From NCBI RefSeq assembly GCF_035917975.1, contig NZ_CP109130.1, positions 6,944,001 through 7,008,000 of the forward strand: a stretch of 64,000 bases of DNA, given 5' to 3'. A model generated the notes under the pieces. It saw nothing but the letters and a program-made list of their open reading frames with translations, made no database searches and was not told the DNA's origin. Shown here in pieces: positions 8,980-18,976 of this stretch (position 1 is its first letter; every line of letters starts with the position of its first letter). The stretch comes from Streptosporangium sp. NBC_01756. Its GTDB lineage: Bacteria > Actinomycetota > Actinomycetes > Streptosporangiales > Streptosporangiaceae. A program made the translations under genes and the position numbers.

Positions 8980-10634
8980 CCGCACTTAACGAACCCATCA
9001 CCATTTCGCCGGTGGCGACCCGTAAAGGGTCGATCATCGCGAAGTGGACCTCGTCCACCGATCACAAGATCATCGGACACCTCTACCTGATCACCTCGTT
9101 CGTCTTCTTCCTGATCGGCGGCGTCATGGCGCTGATCATGCGAGCCGAACTGGCCCAGCCGGGCCTGCAGTTCACCAGCAACGAGCAGTTCAACCAGCTG
9201 TTCACCATGCACGGCACGGTCATGCTGCTCATGTTCGCGACGCCGCTGTTCGCCGGCTTCGCCAACGAGCTCATGCCGCTGCAGATCGGCGCGCCCGACG
9301 TGGCGTTCCCCCGGCTGAACATGGTCAGCTACTGGCTCTTCACCTTCGGCAGCACCATCGCCCTGTCGGGGTTCATCACCCCCGGCGGCGCGGCCAGCTT
9401 CGGCTGGTTCGCCTACACCCCGCTGTCGAACGCGATCAGCTCGCCCGGCATCGGCGGCGACCTGTGGATCGTCGGCCTGACCATCAGCGGTCTGGGCACG
9501 ATCCTCGGCTCGGTGAACTTCATCACCACGATCGTCTGCATGCGCGCACCCGGCATGACCATGTTCCGGATGCCGATGTTCACCTGGAACATCCTGCTCA
9601 CCTCGATCCTGGTGCTGATGGCCTTCCCGGTGCTCGCCGCCGCCCTGCTGGCCCTGGAGGCCGACCGCAAGCTCGGCACCCACATCTTCGATCCGGCCAC
9701 CGGAGGCGCGCTGCTCTGGCAGCACCTGTTCTGGTTCTTCGGCCATCCAGAGGTCTACATCATCGCGCTGCCGTTCTTCGGCATCGTGACCGAGATCCTG
9801 CCGGTCTTCAGCCGCAAGCCGCTGTTCGGCTACATCAGCCTCGTCGGGGCGACCATCGCCATCGCGGGTCTGTCGATCACCGTGTGGGCGCACCACATGT
9901 TCCCGACCGGCCAGGTGCTGCTGCCGTTCTTCTCGTTCATGACCTTCCTCATCGCGGTCCCGACCGGGGTGAAGTTCTTCAACTGGATCGGCACGATGTG
10001 GCGGGGGCACCTGTCCTTCGAGTCGCCGATGCTGTTCTCGATCGGCTTCCTGGTCACCTTCCTCTTCGGTGGCCTGACCGGAGTCATCCTGGCCTCGCCG
10101 CCGCTGGACTTCCAGGTGGCGGACTCCTACTTCGTCGTGGCCCACTTCCACTACGTCGTCTTCGGCACCGTGGTGTTCGCCATGTTCGCGGGCTTCTACT
10201 TCTGGTGGCCCAAGTTCACCGGCAAGATGCTCAACGACAAGCTGGGCAAGGTGCACTTCTGGACGCTGTTCATCGGCTTCCACACCACCTTCCTGGTCCA
10301 GCACTGGCTGGGCGCCCAGGGTTTCCCGCGCCGCTACGCCGACTACAGCCCGATCGACGGCTTCACCGACCTGAACATGGTCTCCTCGGTCGGCGCCTTC
10401 CTGCTCGGTGCCTCCACGCTGCCGTTCCTCTACAACGTGTGGAAGACCCACAAGACCGCGCCGAAGGTGACCGTGGACGACCCGTGGGGCTTCGGCAACT
10501 CCCTGGAGTGGGCGACCTCCTGCCCGCCGCCGCGGCACAACTTCACCTCGCTGCCGCGCATCCGGTCCGAGCGCCCGGCGTTCGATCTCAAGCACCCGTA
10601 CGCCACGTCCCCCCGTGAGCTGGAGGAGGTCTGA
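8976..10634 (+). CDS. ctaD: Cytochrome c oxidase subunit I
   Basis: Catalytic 12-helix heme-copper subunit, 552 residues, that reduces O2 and pumps protons. Visible landmarks: [12 protein letters not shown] (heme a ligand region), [11 protein letters not shown] (CuB histidine and cross-linked tyrosine), WAHHMF (two CuB histidines), and [10 protein letters not shown] (heme a and a3 ligands). GTG start overlapping ctaC by 4 bp and ending on the first base of ctaF, so translation of the three is coupled. Confidence 0.98.
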   Translation: MTALNEPITISPVATRKGSIIAKWTSSTDHKIIGHLYLITSFVFFLIGGVMALIMRAELAQPGLQFTSNEQFNQLFTMHGTVMLLMFATPLFAGFANELMPLQIGAPDVAFPRLNMVSYWLFTFGSTIALSGFITPGGAASFGWFAYTPLSNAISSPGIGGDLWIVGLTISGLGTILGSVNFITTIVCMRAPGMTMFRMPMFTWNILLTSILVLMAFPVLAAALLALEADRKLGTHIFDPATGGALLWQHLFWFFGHPEVYIIALPFFGIVTEILPVFSRKPLFGYISLVGATIAIAGLSITVWAHHMFPTGQVLLPFFSFMTFLIAVPTGVKFFNWIGTMWRGHLSFESPMLFSIGFLVTFLFGGLTGVILASPPLDFQVADSYFVVAHFHYVVFGTVVFAMFAGFYFWWPKFTGKMLNDKLGKVHFWTLFIGFHTTFLVQHWLGAQGFPRRYADYSPIDGFTDLNMVSSVGAFLLGASTLPFLYNVWKTHKTAPKVTVDDPWGFGNSLEWATSCPPPRHNFTSLPRIRSERPAFDLKHPYATSPRELEEV

Positions 10635-11029
10635 TGAGGGTTCAGGGTTGGTTGTTCATCCTCTGCGGAGTCTTCTTCGCGGCGGTGGACGTCGTCTACT
10701 GGTTCTGGTCCAGGGAACCGGTCGGTACGACGGCGATGGCCATCTCGGTGGGCTTCGCCTTCATGATCGGCTATTACCTCATGTACACCGCCCGCCGCAT
10801 CGGCGAGCAGCCTGAGGACAACAAGCAGGGTGAGATCAGCGAGGGGGCCGGCGAGCTCGGCTTCTTCAGCCCGCACAGCTGGTGGCCGCTGTTCGTCTGC
10901 CTGGCCGTCGCACTCAGCGCGGTCGGCCTGGTCATCGGCTGGTGGCTCTTCATCATCGGTGTCTTCGCGATCATCATGAGCATGATCGGGTTTGTCTTCG
11001 AGTACTACCGGGGGCATTTCTCGCACTGA
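10634..11029 (+). CDS. ctaF: Cytochrome c oxidase subunit IV, actinobacterial type
   Basis: A 131-residue membrane protein with four predicted helices, the actinobacterial subunit IV that stabilises the bc1-aa3 supercomplex. Its [15 protein letters not shown] start and LGFFSPHSWWPL loop are typical. It begins one base before the end of ctaD and is followed by a canonical terminator, so it closes the ctaCDF operon. Confidence 0.95.
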   Translation: MRVQGWLFILCGVFFAAVDVVYWFWSREPVGTTAMAISVGFAFMIGYYLMYTARRIGEQPEDNKQGEISEGAGELGFFSPHSWWPLFVCLAVALSAVGLVIGWWLFIIGVFAIIMSMIGFVFEYYRGHFSH

Positions 11030-11048
11030 TTTCTGCCGACTCTCCACC

Positions 11049-11087
11049 AAAAAGCGGACCACGGAAAATTTCTGTGGTCCGCTTTTT
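11049..11087 (+). terminator. Rho-independent terminator after ctaF
   Basis: A 16-bp stem flanked by A-run and T-run (AAAAAGCGGACCACGG / CTGTGGTCCGCTTTTT, one wobble) with a 7-nt loop. One of the few hairpins here with a real U tract. Confidence 0.92.
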
Positions 11088-11186
11088 GGCGTTTGTTGGC
11101 AGGTTAGGTCGGATGTCCTCCGTGGTGAACCGCTTACTCCGGGTAGTAACAGAATCAGTAGATCAGTCCGGGACAGGGGAGTTCAC

Positions 11187-12395
11187 GTGGGGCAGGCGAT
11201 CCGTGGTTCGAGCCAGGGGGCCGGGTTGCTGGCTCTGGTGCTGGTGACCTCATGTGCGGCCGGGGGCGGTGCCGGTGCGCCGGTCACGGCGAGTTCCAAA
11301 GGGTACGAGGACGCCGTCGTCACCGTGGCGCCCGCGGACAGGGCCGGCCGGGTGCCCACCGACGCGACCGTCCTGGTGGCGGCGCAGGGCGGGGTCCTGA
11401 AAAAGGTCACCGTGCGAGGCCCCAAAGGCTCCCTGCCGGGCGTGCTGAGCGCCGACGGCACCCGGTGGCGCAGCCGGGGTACGGCGACTCCTGGGACCTC
11501 TTACCAGGTCAGCGCGTCGGCGGTGAACCCGGCGGGCAAGGTCACCGAGACCACCACCTCCTTCGCCACGGCCAAGGCCGACAAGACCTTCGCCATCGAC
11601 AGCTTCATGCCGAGCAAGGACATGACGGGACTCACCGTCGGCGTCGGCATGCCGGTCATGATCACCTTCGACCAGCCCATCACCGACCGCGTCTCCGTGG
11701 AGCGGAACCTGCTGGTCCACAGCTCCAAGCCGGTCTTCGGGGCGTGGCACTGGTTCGACGACAAGACGGTGCACTTCCGACCCCGGAAGTTCTGGCCGGC
11801 CCACACCAAGGTCCGGGTCGAGGCCCGGCTGGCGGGCGTGCGCGGCGGCGAGGGCCTGTACGGCAAGCGGAACCAGGGCATCGACTTCACGGTCGGCCGC
11901 TCCCAGATCACCCGGGGCAGCACCCAGTCCCACCATCTGATCGTCAAGCGCGACGGCAGGAAGATCCGGGAGATCCCCATGAGCGCGGGGCAGGGCGGTG
12001 TCTGGAAGTACTACACCACCAGCGGCGTCCACCTGGCCATGTCCCGTGAGCCGGTCACCGTCATGACCTCGCCCGGCATCGGTCCGGGGCAGTCGGGCTA
12101 CTACCAGATGACCGTCTACAACACCGTCAGGATCTCCAACAGCGGTGAGTACATCCACAGCGCCCCGTGGTCGACGGGCTCGCAGGGCTACGCCAACGTC
12201 AGCCACGGCTGCGTCAACGTGAGCCCGGAGAACGCCAGCTGGTTCATCGACAACACCCTGATCGGCGATCCGATCATCATCACCGGCTCGCCCCGCAAGC
12301 TGGAACCCACGAACGGCTGGGGCCACTGGCAGGAGGACTGGAAGGAGTGGCTCAAGTGGAGCAGCGTCAAGAACTTCACCACCGAGTCCCGCTGA
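11187..12395 (+). CDS. L,D-transpeptidase lipoprotein with Ig-like domain(s)
   Basis: A 402-residue cell-wall enzyme that makes 3-3 peptidoglycan cross-links. The N-terminus is a short lipoprotein signal ending LVTSC (C23). Ig-like domains follow (about 45-240), then a YkuD catalytic domain with the SHGCVN motif and catalytic C342. The layout matches actinobacterial LdtMt2-type enzymes. GTG at 11187 is chosen because AGGGGAG lies 5 nt upstream and the signal peptide begins there; a longer frame is open upstream. It lies between the oxidase and bc1 operons. Confidence 0.93.
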   Translation: MGQAIRGSSQGAGLLALVLVTSCAAGGGAGAPVTASSKGYEDAVVTVAPADRAGRVPTDATVLVAAQGGVLKKVTVRGPKGSLPGVLSADGTRWRSRGTATPGTSYQVSASAVNPAGKVTETTTSFATAKADKTFAIDSFMPSKDMTGLTVGVGMPVMITFDQPITDRVSVERNLLVHSSKPVFGAWHWFDDKTVHFRPRKFWPAHTKVRVEARLAGVRGGEGLYGKRNQGIDFTVGRSQITRGSTQSHHLIVKRDGRKIREIPMSAGQGGVWKYYTTSGVHLAMSREPVTVMTSPGIGPGQSGYYQMTVYNTVRISNSGEYIHSAPWSTGSQGYANVSHGCVNVSPENASWFIDNTLIGDPIIITGSPRKLEPTNGWGHWQEDWKEWLKWSSVKNFTTESR

Positions 12396-12524
12396 CCGCC
12401 GGCGGAGGATTCCGGAAGGGTCTCAGGAGGCGCTGAGCGGGCCGCAGGGCCCATCGGGGCCGCAGCGCGCCCGGCAGGTGCCGGGCCGGGCCCAGAGGCA
12501 GGTCAGCGGCCGTTTCAGAGAAGC

Positions 12525-12560
12525 GACAGGGCCCGGACACCGAGGTGTCCGGGCCCTGTC
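12525..12560. terminator. Hairpin terminator downstream of qcrB
   Basis: Perfect 16-bp stem GACAGGGCCCGGACAC / GTGTCCGGGCCCTGTC with a 4-nt loop, between the converging L,D-transpeptidase gene and qcrB. Confidence 0.9.
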
Positions 12561-12577
12561 CGTGGCGAATCAGCGGA

Positions 12578-14215
12578 TCAGTGGGTGAGGGACCTGTCGT
12601 CCTCCGTGCCCGAGCCGATGGCCGCGTGCTCGTCGTGGCCGTGGTCGCCGTCGAGCGGGATCTTCTCGCCGCCGTAGACCCTGCTCAGCTTGGCGCGGAG
12701 CCTGCCGAGCGGACCGCGCATCGCCTTCGACGGGACGCCGTCGGTGTCGGCGTCGGGTCCGGCGACCATCGGGACGGCCGTCTTGCCCCGCATGTGGGCC
12801 GCGATGTCCTCGTTCGGCGGGACGTGGACCTCGATGTACTCGCCGGAGGGCAGGCGCTTGATCACACCGGACTCCACGCCGTGCCCGATCACCGCGGCGT
12901 CGCTGCGCTGCAGGCCCAGGCAGAACCGGTAGGTGATGAAGTAGGCCACCGCCGGGCCGACGAAGATCAGCACCCGGCCGATGTAGGTCGTCCAGTTTAG
13001 CGAGACGTGGAAGAACGCGGCGATCTCGTCGTTCGCGCCCAGCAGCCACAGGATGCCGTAGAACGTGACCGCGGAGATGCCGATCGAGGTGCGGTGCGGG
13101 TTGTTGCGGGGGCGCTCGGCGACGTGGTGCTCGCTGCGGTCCCCGGTGACCCACTGCTCGATGAAGGGATACAGGGCCAGGCCCGTCATGATGATCCCCA
13201 TCGGGACCAGCGCCGGGATCAGCACGCTCATCGGCAGCGTGAAGCCCAGGACGTTGATCTCCCATGCGGGCATCAGGCGGAGCGAGCCCTCCAGGAAGCC
13301 CATGTAGAAGTCGGGCTGCGAACCCGCCGAGATGTCGGCCGGCGTGTAGGGGCCGAACAGCCAGATCGGGTTGATCTGCGCGAAGGTGCCCAGCAGCGCG
13401 ATGGTGCCGAAGGTGAACATGAAGTACGCGCCGGCCTTGGCCATGAAGGCCGGGTAGAACGGCGCGCCCACCACGTTGGTGTTCGTACGGCCCTTGCCCG
13501 GCATCTGCGTGTGCTTCTGCACCCACATCAGGATCATGTGAGCGGTGATGAGCGCCAGCAGGATGCCCGGGATGAGCAGGATGTGCAGCGAGTAGAACCG
13601 CGAGACCACGTCCTCGCCGGGGTATTCGCCGCCGAACAGGAAGAAGGTGATCCAGGTGCCGACCAGCGGCAGCGAGATCGCCACACCCTCGGTGATCCGC
13701 AGACCGGCGCCGGAGAGCAGGTCGTCGGGGAGGGAGTAGCCGGTCAGACCTTCGAGCAGGGCCAGCGTCAGCAGCCCGACACCGATCAGCCAGTTGAGCT
13801 CGCGCGGCTTGCGGTACGCACCGGTGAAGAACACTCGGAGCGCGTGCACCATCATGCCGGCGACGAACAGCAGGGCGGCCCAGTGGTGCATCTGCCGCAT
13901 CAGCAGACCGCCGCGCACGTCGAAGCTGATGTGCAGCGACGAGGCGTAGGCCTCGGACATCATGACGCCCTTGAGCGGCTCGTAGGAGCCGTCGTAGACG
14001 ACGTGACCCATGCTGGGCTTGAAGAAGAAGGTCAGGAAGGTGCCGGTGAGCAGCAGGATGATGAACGAGTACAGCGCGATCTCGCCCAGCAGGAACGACC
14101 AGTGGTCGGGGAAGATCTTCCGCAGGTTGCGCTTGAGGAAGTTTCCCGCCCCGATGCGGTCGTCGATGAAGCTGCTCGCACCCGCTATGGGCTTGGGGAC
14201 GTTTCCGGTGCTCAT
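12578..14215 (-). CDS. qcrB: Cytochrome bc1 complex, cytochrome b subunit
   Basis: Membrane subunit (545 residues) that oxidises menaquinol and carries two b hemes. It has about eight helices, with paired histidine ligands in the HHWAALLFVAG and SLHILLIPG regions and the PEW-like quinol loop seen around PAWEIN. The long hydrophilic C-terminal tail is usual in actinobacteria. Its start overlaps the end of qcrA by 4 bp, so it closes the ctaE-qcrC-qcrA-qcrB operon. Confidence 0.97.
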   Translation of the reverse strand: MSTGNVPKPIAGASSFIDDRIGAGNFLKRNLRKIFPDHWSFLLGEIALYSFIILLLTGTFLTFFFKPSMGHVVYDGSYEPLKGVMMSEAYASSLHISFDVRGGLLMRQMHHWAALLFVAGMMVHALRVFFTGAYRKPRELNWLIGVGLLTLALLEGLTGYSLPDDLLSGAGLRITEGVAISLPLVGTWITFFLFGGEYPGEDVVSRFYSLHILLIPGILLALITAHMILMWVQKHTQMPGKGRTNTNVVGAPFYPAFMAKAGAYFMFTFGTIALLGTFAQINPIWLFGPYTPADISAGSQPDFYMGFLEGSLRLMPAWEINVLGFTLPMSVLIPALVPMGIIMTGLALYPFIEQWVTGDRSEHHVAERPRNNPHRTSIGISAVTFYGILWLLGANDEIAAFFHVSLNWTTYIGRVLIFVGPAVAYFITYRFCLGLQRSDAAVIGHGVESGVIKRLPSGEYIEVHVPPNEDIAAHMRGKTAVPMVAGPDADTDGVPSKAMRGPLGRLRAKLSRVYGGEKIPLDGDHGHDEHAAIGSGTEDDRSLTH

Positions 14216-15321
14216 GCGTGGCCTCCGTTCTCACGGACCTCGGCCTCGGCGTCGCCGCGTTCCCAGAAGCTGGGCCCGGGTGGGACGGCGAAGTCCGCCG
14301 TGGCGACGAGGTAACCCTCGCTGTCCACGGCGATGGGCAGCTGCGGCAGAGGCCGGGCGGCCGGACCGAAGATGACCTTGGCGCCGTCGGCGGCGTCGAA
14401 GGTGGACTGGTGACACGGGCACAGGATGTGGTGGGTGCTCTGCTCGTACAGGGCCGCGGGGCAGCCGACGTGCGTGCAGATCTTGGAGTACGCCACGATG
14501 CCGTTGTGCGTCCAGTTCAGGTTCGTTCCGGACTTGATCTCTTCCGGGCGGAATTTGATCAGGATCAGGGTGGCCTTGGCCAGTGCGTTCAGGTCGTGCT
14601 CGTAGCCTTCGGGCACGACCGACAGGATGCCGCCGGGGGAGTTGAAGTCCGCCGCGCGGATCGGCGCGCCGGTGCCCTCGACGACGAGCTTGCGGGGCTT
14701 GCCGTCCTTGGTCTTCTCGCCCCAGACGGTGTGCCTGAGCTTGCTCGGGAAGTTGGCGTAGGCCGGGCCGAGGTCGCGCAGCAGGACCAGCGGGGCCAGG
14801 CCCAGCGGGGCCGCGGCCAGCAGCAGCGTCCGGCGGAGCAGCGGCCGCTTGGTGACGCCGCTCTCCGCCACACCCTGGGTGAAGGTCTCGGCGACGTACT
14901 GCCGGGTCTGGCTGTCGGAGGCCATCTCGTGGCGCTCCTGGACCAGCTTGTACTTCGGCATGATCATCCGGACCCAGACCACGATCCCTGCGGCCAGCGC
15001 GAGCAACGCCACCGTGAGCGAGCCGCCCAGGGCGAGGGTGGAGATCTGGGTCTTCTCGACGTCGCCGACCTGGAACACCACATAGGCGACGATGAAGGCG
15101 ATGCCCGCGATGAGGGCGACCGTGAAGAGCAGGGCGGCGATCTTCTCGCCCTTCTTCGCCGTCGCCTCGTCCTGCAGGGTCACGCCGGGGACGTCGTGGT
15201 CTGCGGCGCGCTGCTCCTCCGCTCCCAGCAGGGACGTGCCCGTCGCGGAGGAGGGAGTGCCGATGACGCGCTTGGGCACGCGGTCCTCGGGCTGCTCGAT
15301 GTCGTGATTGCTGTCAGTCAT
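14212..15321 (-). CDS. qcrA: Cytochrome bc1 complex, Rieske iron-sulfur subunit
   Basis: A 369-residue Rieske protein with the actinobacterial three N-terminal helices and a C-terminal [2Fe-2S] domain. The cluster boxes are CTHVGC and CPCHQSTFD. It passes electrons from menaquinol to the cytochrome c subunit. It overlaps qcrC and qcrB by 4 bp each, showing tight translational coupling. Confidence 0.97.
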   Translation of the reverse strand: MTDSNHDIEQPEDRVPKRVIGTPSSATGTSLLGAEEQRAADHDVPGVTLQDEATAKKGEKIAALLFTVALIAGIAFIVAYVVFQVGDVEKTQISTLALGGSLTVALLALAAGIVVWVRMIMPKYKLVQERHEMASDSQTRQYVAETFTQGVAESGVTKRPLLRRTLLLAAAPLGLAPLVLLRDLGPAYANFPSKLRHTVWGEKTKDGKPRKLVVEGTGAPIRAADFNSPGGILSVVPEGYEHDLNALAKATLILIKFRPEEIKSGTNLNWTHNGIVAYSKICTHVGCPAALYEQSTHHILCPCHQSTFDAADGAKVIFGPAARPLPQLPIAVDSEGYLVATADFAVPPGPSFWERGDAEAEVRENGGHA

Positions 15322-16130
15322 TGGTGGGCCTGTCGCTTCTTCGCGGTGATCCAGATGGCGGCCAGGGCGAGCAGGCTGATGCCCGCGATCCAGGCCACCA
15401 GGCCCTCGGTTACCGGGCCGATGCGGCCGAGACCTGCGCCGCCGGGGTTGGGCTCCTCACGCACGCCCACGATGTAGGCGATCATGTCCCGCTTCTGCTC
15501 GGGAGTGATGATGCTGTCGTTGAACACCGGCATCGCCTGCGGGCCGGTGATCATGGCCTCGTAGATCTGCGTCGGAGTGGCCTCGTGGAGCGGCGGGGCG
15601 TACTTGCCCTGGGTCAGGGCGCCGCCGGAGCCGACGAAGTTGTGGCACTGGATGCAGTTCGCGCGAAACAGCTCGCCACCCTTCGCCTTGTCGCCCTTCG
15701 CGGGGTCGACCTGCTCCTGCGCGGGAACGGTCGGGCCGCCGCCGAGGGACTGGATGTAGGCCCCGAGCTGGCGGACGGTGTCGTCGTTCACCCACGGCGC
15801 CGGAGCCTTGCGGGGGGCCTGGGAGCTGGGGTTGGCCAGGGGCATACGGCCACTGCTGACCTGGAAGTCCACAGCCGCCGCGCCCACGCCGATGAGCGAC
15901 GGGCCCTGCGCGCTGCCCTCGGCGTTGAAGCCGTGGCAGCTGGCGCAGCTCGTCTCGAAGAGTTTCTTGCCCTGCGCGACGTCGTCTGCCCTGCCGGAGG
16001 CGATGGCCGCGTCGGCTCGCTCGCTCGGCGGGGCGACGAGGGTGTAGAACCCTCCGACCAGCGCGAGGGCCAGGAGCAGGACGGCGTATCTCGCGAGGGG
16101 ATGCCGCCGCCTAGCGGTGATCCTGTTCAC
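15318..16130 (-). CDS. qcrC: Cytochrome bc1 complex, diheme cytochrome c subunit
   Basis: A 270-residue diheme c-type cytochrome that replaces soluble cytochrome c in actinobacteria and feeds the oxidase directly. The two heme sites are C62-x-x-C65-H66 and C159-x-x-C162-H163. There is an N-terminal signal/anchor helix (15-32) and a C-terminal membrane helix (about 245-263). It is followed within 4 bp by qcrA. Confidence 0.97.
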   Translation of the reverse strand: MNRITARRRHPLARYAVLLLALALVGGFYTLVAPPSERADAAIASGRADDVAQGKKLFETSCASCHGFNAEGSAQGPSLIGVGAAAVDFQVSSGRMPLANPSSQAPRKAPAPWVNDDTVRQLGAYIQSLGGGPTVPAQEQVDPAKGDKAKGGELFRANCIQCHNFVGSGGALTQGKYAPPLHEATPTQIYEAMITGPQAMPVFNDSIITPEQKRDMIAYIVGVREEPNPGGAGLGRIGPVTEGLVAWIAGISLLALAAIWITAKKRQAHQ

Positions 16131-16146
16131 TGAGATCCCCGATTCC

Positions 16147-16755
16147 TTAATGAATGCCGTAGATGGTCACGAAAAGGCCGATCCAGACCACGTCCACGAA
16201 GTGCCAGTAGTAGGACACGACGATGGCGCTGGTCGCCTGCTCACGGGTGAAGCGCTTCGCGGCGTACGTGCGTCCCAGCATGAACAGGAACGCGATCAGT
16301 CCACCGGTCACGTGAAGGCCGTGGAAGCCCGTGGTCAGGTAGAACACCGAGTCGTACGCGGAGTGCGACAGGGTGTGCCCCTCATGGACCAGCTGGCTGT
16401 ACTCGTACAGCTGGCCGCCGACGAACACGGCGCCCATCAGGAAGCTGACGATGTACCAGAAGCGCAGCTTGGCGACCTGGCCCTTCTCTGCCGCCCACAC
16501 GCCCATCTGGCAGGTCACACTCGACAGGACCAGGATGATCGTGTTGACCAGCGAGAACTTGACGTTCAAATCGGCCTCGGGCCAGGGCAGGCCCTGGCCG
16601 AGGCTCACTGACCGGATGGTGAAGTACATCGCGAACAGCGCCGCGAAGAACATGAGCTCGGAGGACAGCCAGACGATCGTCCCCACGCTGACCAGATCGG
16701 GCCGGCGGGACGAATGTGCTGTCGTCGTCGTTGAGATTGCGGATGCTGTCGCCAC
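16147..16755 (-). CDS. ctaE: Cytochrome c oxidase subunit III
   Basis: A five-helix oxidase subunit of about 202 residues; [20 protein letters not shown] and [14 protein letters not shown] are highly characteristic. It heads the ctaE-qcrCAB operon. Two GTG starts are possible: 16755 gives the usual short N-terminus and has AATAAT ending 6 nt upstream (possible leaderless start), while 16794 adds 13 residues. I prefer 16755 by comparison with family N-termini. Confidence 0.95.
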   Translation of the reverse strand: MATASAISTTTTAHSSRRPDLVSVGTIVWLSSELMFFAALFAMYFTIRSVSLGQGLPWPEADLNVKFSLVNTIILVLSSVTCQMGVWAAEKGQVAKLRFWYIVSFLMGAVFVGGQLYEYSQLVHEGHTLSHSAYDSVFYLTTGFHGLHVTGGLIAFLFMLGRTYAAKRFTREQATSAIVVSYYWHFVDVVWIGLFVTIYGIH

Positions 16756-16940
16756 GCCAGCATTATTGCGGCTCTCCAGCTCGGGTCGCCGCACGACCCC
16801 CCAGTAGAGACCTCAAATGTCCATTCAAACTGGATATACGGGGCATTTTTCTCGCTGGCGCCTCCGGCCTGGGTCCTCGGGCCAGGTGACCGGTACCATC
16901 CCAGGTGACCATACATCGACAAGGGATAGTGAGCGCGACC

Positions 16941-17357
16941 GTGAGCACCGACGACAAGATGAGGGTCCTCGTCTACAGCGACGACGCGAGCACCCGCGAG
17001 AAGGTGCGGCAGGCGATCGGCCGGCGTCCCGCCGCCGACGTGCCCCTCGTGGAGATCGTGGAGTGCGCCACCCACGCGAAGGTCGTCCAGCACCTCGACT
17101 CCGGTGAGATCGACGTCGCCGTGCTCGACGCCGAGGCCCAGCCGGCCGGTGGCATGGGTGTGGCCCGCCAGGCCAAGGACGAGGTCCACGACTGCCCGCC
17201 GATCTGCCTGCTGATCGCCCGCCGGGACGACCGATGGCTGGCCGAATGGTCCCGAGCCGAGGCCGTCGTGCCGCAGCCGATCGACCCGGTGGTCCTGGCG
17301 GACACCGTCGCCGACCTGATGCGCCGTCGCCTCTCCACCCGTCTGCCCGCCCGGTAA
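16941..17357 (+). CDS. Response-regulator-receiver-like protein, stand-alone
   Basis: A protein of about 138 residues with a receiver-like alpha/beta fold: MRVLVYSDD at strand 1, VAVLDAEAQ where the phospho-acceptor aspartate is expected, and a PQPIDP loop near the end. It has no output domain and no sensor kinase beside it, so it may be a degenerate receiver. It sits 17 nt before trpD, probably in one transcript. Start choice is uncertain: GTG at 16905, 16929 or 16941 all fit; AAGGGA at 16921 is at poor spacing for each, and TACCAT at 16894 could give a leaderless start at 16905. Confidence 0.7.
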   Translation: MSTDDKMRVLVYSDDASTREKVRQAIGRRPAADVPLVEIVECATHAKVVQHLDSGEIDVAVLDAEAQPAGGMGVARQAKDEVHDCPPICLLIARRDDRWLAEWSRAEAVVPQPIDPVVLADTVADLMRRRLSTRLPAR

Positions 17358-17374
17358 ACACCCAGGAGACCCCC

Positions 17375-18421
17375 ATGGACGCGCGCACCACCTGGCCCGC
17401 GCTGCTGACAGCCCTGATCGCCGGCGAGCACCTGACGGCGGACGAGACCGCCTGGGCGATGAATGAGATCATGTCCGGCTCGGCCACGTCCGCGCAGATC
17501 GCCGGCTTCGCCGTGGCGCTGCGGGCGAAGGGGGAGACGCCCGCGGAGGTGACCGGACTGGCGCGCACGATGCTGGAACGGGCCGTCCCGCTGTCGGTCG
17601 AGGGCCCCGTCGTCGACATCGTCGGCACCGGCGGTGACCGCGCGCACACCGTCAACGTGTCGACCATGGCCGCGATCGTGGCCGCCGCCGCGGGCGCGCG
17701 GGTGGTCAAGCACGGCAACCGCGCAGCTTCCTCCTCGTGCGGCGCCGCCGACGTGCTGGAGCATCTGGGGGTCGTGCTCGACCTGCCTCCCGCCGGCACG
17801 GCACAGGTCGCGGTGGAGGCCGGCATCGCCTTCTGCTTCGCGCCGTTCTACCACCCGGCGCTGCGCTTCGTCGGTCCGGCGCGCAAAGAGCTCGGCATCC
17901 CGACGGTCTTCAACTTCCTGGGCCCGCTGACCAACCCGGCCCGCCCGCAGGCGCAGGCGATCGGCATCTTCGATCCGGGCATGCTCCCCGTGGTCGCGGG
18001 TGTCTTCGCCGAACGCGGAGTGTCGGCGCTGGTCTTCCGGGGCGACGACGGGCTGGACGAGCTCACCACCGCCACCACCTCCACGGTCTGGGTGGTCCGC
18101 GAGGGCACCGCCACGCGGACCGTCCTCGACCCGGCCGCGCTGGGCATCCCCAGATCCCCGGCCGACGCGCTGCGCGGCGGGGACGTCACGTTCAACGCCC
18201 GGGCCGTGCACGACCTGCTCCAGGGCGGGACCGGTCCGATCCGTGACGCGGTGCTGCTCAACGCCGCCGCCGCGCTGGTCGCCCTCGACGGCGTCGGAGA
18301 GGACCTGGAGGCGGCCATGTCCGCCGGCTACGCGCGGGCCGCCCAGGCCGTCGACTCCGGCGCCGCCGCCACGACCCTCGACCGTTGGGTCGAGATCAGC
18401 CGGTCGCTGAAGCAGCGCTGA
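17375..18421 (+). CDS. trpD: Anthranilate phosphoribosyltransferase
   Basis: Transfers phosphoribose from PRPP to anthranilate in tryptophan synthesis. [14 protein letters not shown] (PRPP binding) and [16 protein letters not shown] (anthranilate site) are intact; 348 residues is full length. ATG with AGGAGA 5 nt upstream. No other trp genes are near; its position next to ctaE parallels Rv2192c/Rv2193, so this is a conserved location rather than a trp operon. Confidence 0.97.
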   Translation: MDARTTWPALLTALIAGEHLTADETAWAMNEIMSGSATSAQIAGFAVALRAKGETPAEVTGLARTMLERAVPLSVEGPVVDIVGTGGDRAHTVNVSTMAAIVAAAAGARVVKHGNRAASSSCGAADVLEHLGVVLDLPPAGTAQVAVEAGIAFCFAPFYHPALRFVGPARKELGIPTVFNFLGPLTNPARPQAQAIGIFDPGMLPVVAGVFAERGVSALVFRGDDGLDELTTATTSTVWVVREGTATRTVLDPAALGIPRSPADALRGGDVTFNARAVHDLLQGGTGPIRDAVLLNAAAALVALDGVGEDLEAAMSAGYARAAQAVDSGAAATTLDRWVEISRSLKQR

Positions 18422-18430
18422 CCTCGGCTC

Positions 18431-18469
18431 TCCCCTCACAGGCGGATGGAGGATCCGCCCGTGAGGGGA
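18431..18469 (+). terminator. Hairpin terminator after trpD
   Basis: Stem TCCCCTCAC-A-GGCGGAT / ATCCGCC-C-GTGAGGGGA, one internal mismatch, 5-nt loop. Confidence 0.85.
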
Positions 18470-18645
18470 TGCGGGCAGCGCAGGACCGCCCTGGATTGCG
18501 CTCATGCGGCGTGTCGCCCTCCCGGCCGAGCCGGTGCCGCTCCTCCTGGCGCTGTCCGTGCTGTCCGGTCTCTGCCTGGTCGTCGTGGCACCCGCCCGGG
18601 ACCGCCGGCTCCTGCTCCGCAGACTCCGCGGCCCGCGCGCGGACG

Positions 18646-18933
18646 TCAGTCGGACTCGCCGAGACCGATCGAGAAGGCGGCGTCGAGATCGTGCCGGGAG
18701 TAGGTGCGGAAGGCGATGTGCGTCTCGGTGCGCAGCACACCCTCGACCTTGTTGATCCGCCCGGGAATGACCTCGGCGATCTCCTCGTAGGCGGAGACGC
18801 GGACCATGGCCATCAGGTCGTACTCCCCGGTGACCGAGTAGACCTCGCTCACCCCGTCGATCTCGGCGATCGTCTGGGCGACCTCGGGAATCCGGTCCAC
18901 CTCGGCGTTGATGTGCACGATGGCGGTGACCAC
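18646..18933 (-). CDS. Stand-alone Lrp/AsnC ligand-binding domain protein
   Basis: A 95-residue RAM/SAM domain (Lrp/AsnC effector domain) lacking the DNA-binding part: VTAIVHINAEVDRIPEVAQ, then VTGEYDLMAMVRV and a final helix. Such proteins form dimers or decamers that bind amino acids and may modulate full-length Lrp members. GTG start chosen because GAGGAGGAAG is 3 nt upstream. It follows the DnaQ/UvrC fusion gene on the same strand. Confidence 0.88.
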   Translation of the reverse strand: MVTAIVHINAEVDRIPEVAQTIAEIDGVSEVYSVTGEYDLMAMVRVSAYEEIAEVIPGRINKVEGVLRTETHIAFRTYSRHDLDAAFSIGLGESD

Positions 18934-18976
18934 GAGCTTCCTCCTCGTTGAGTACGGCTTGCAGGCTCTGAAGCTA

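Noticed and set aside
8688..10595. A 635-codon open frame antisense to ctaD
   Set aside because: Composition is Gly/Arg/Asp/His-rich as expected for the reverse of a GC-rich membrane gene; ctaD is unmistakable on the other strand.
17375..18421. trp operon
   Set aside because: Only trpD is present; neighbours are unrelated and the position is a conserved stand-alone one.
18504..18755. Small plus-strand frame with one hydrophobic helix, 83 codons
   Set aside because: The first 30 residues look membrane-like, but it has no ribosome site and its Arg-rich second half is antisense to the Lrp/AsnC-domain gene.
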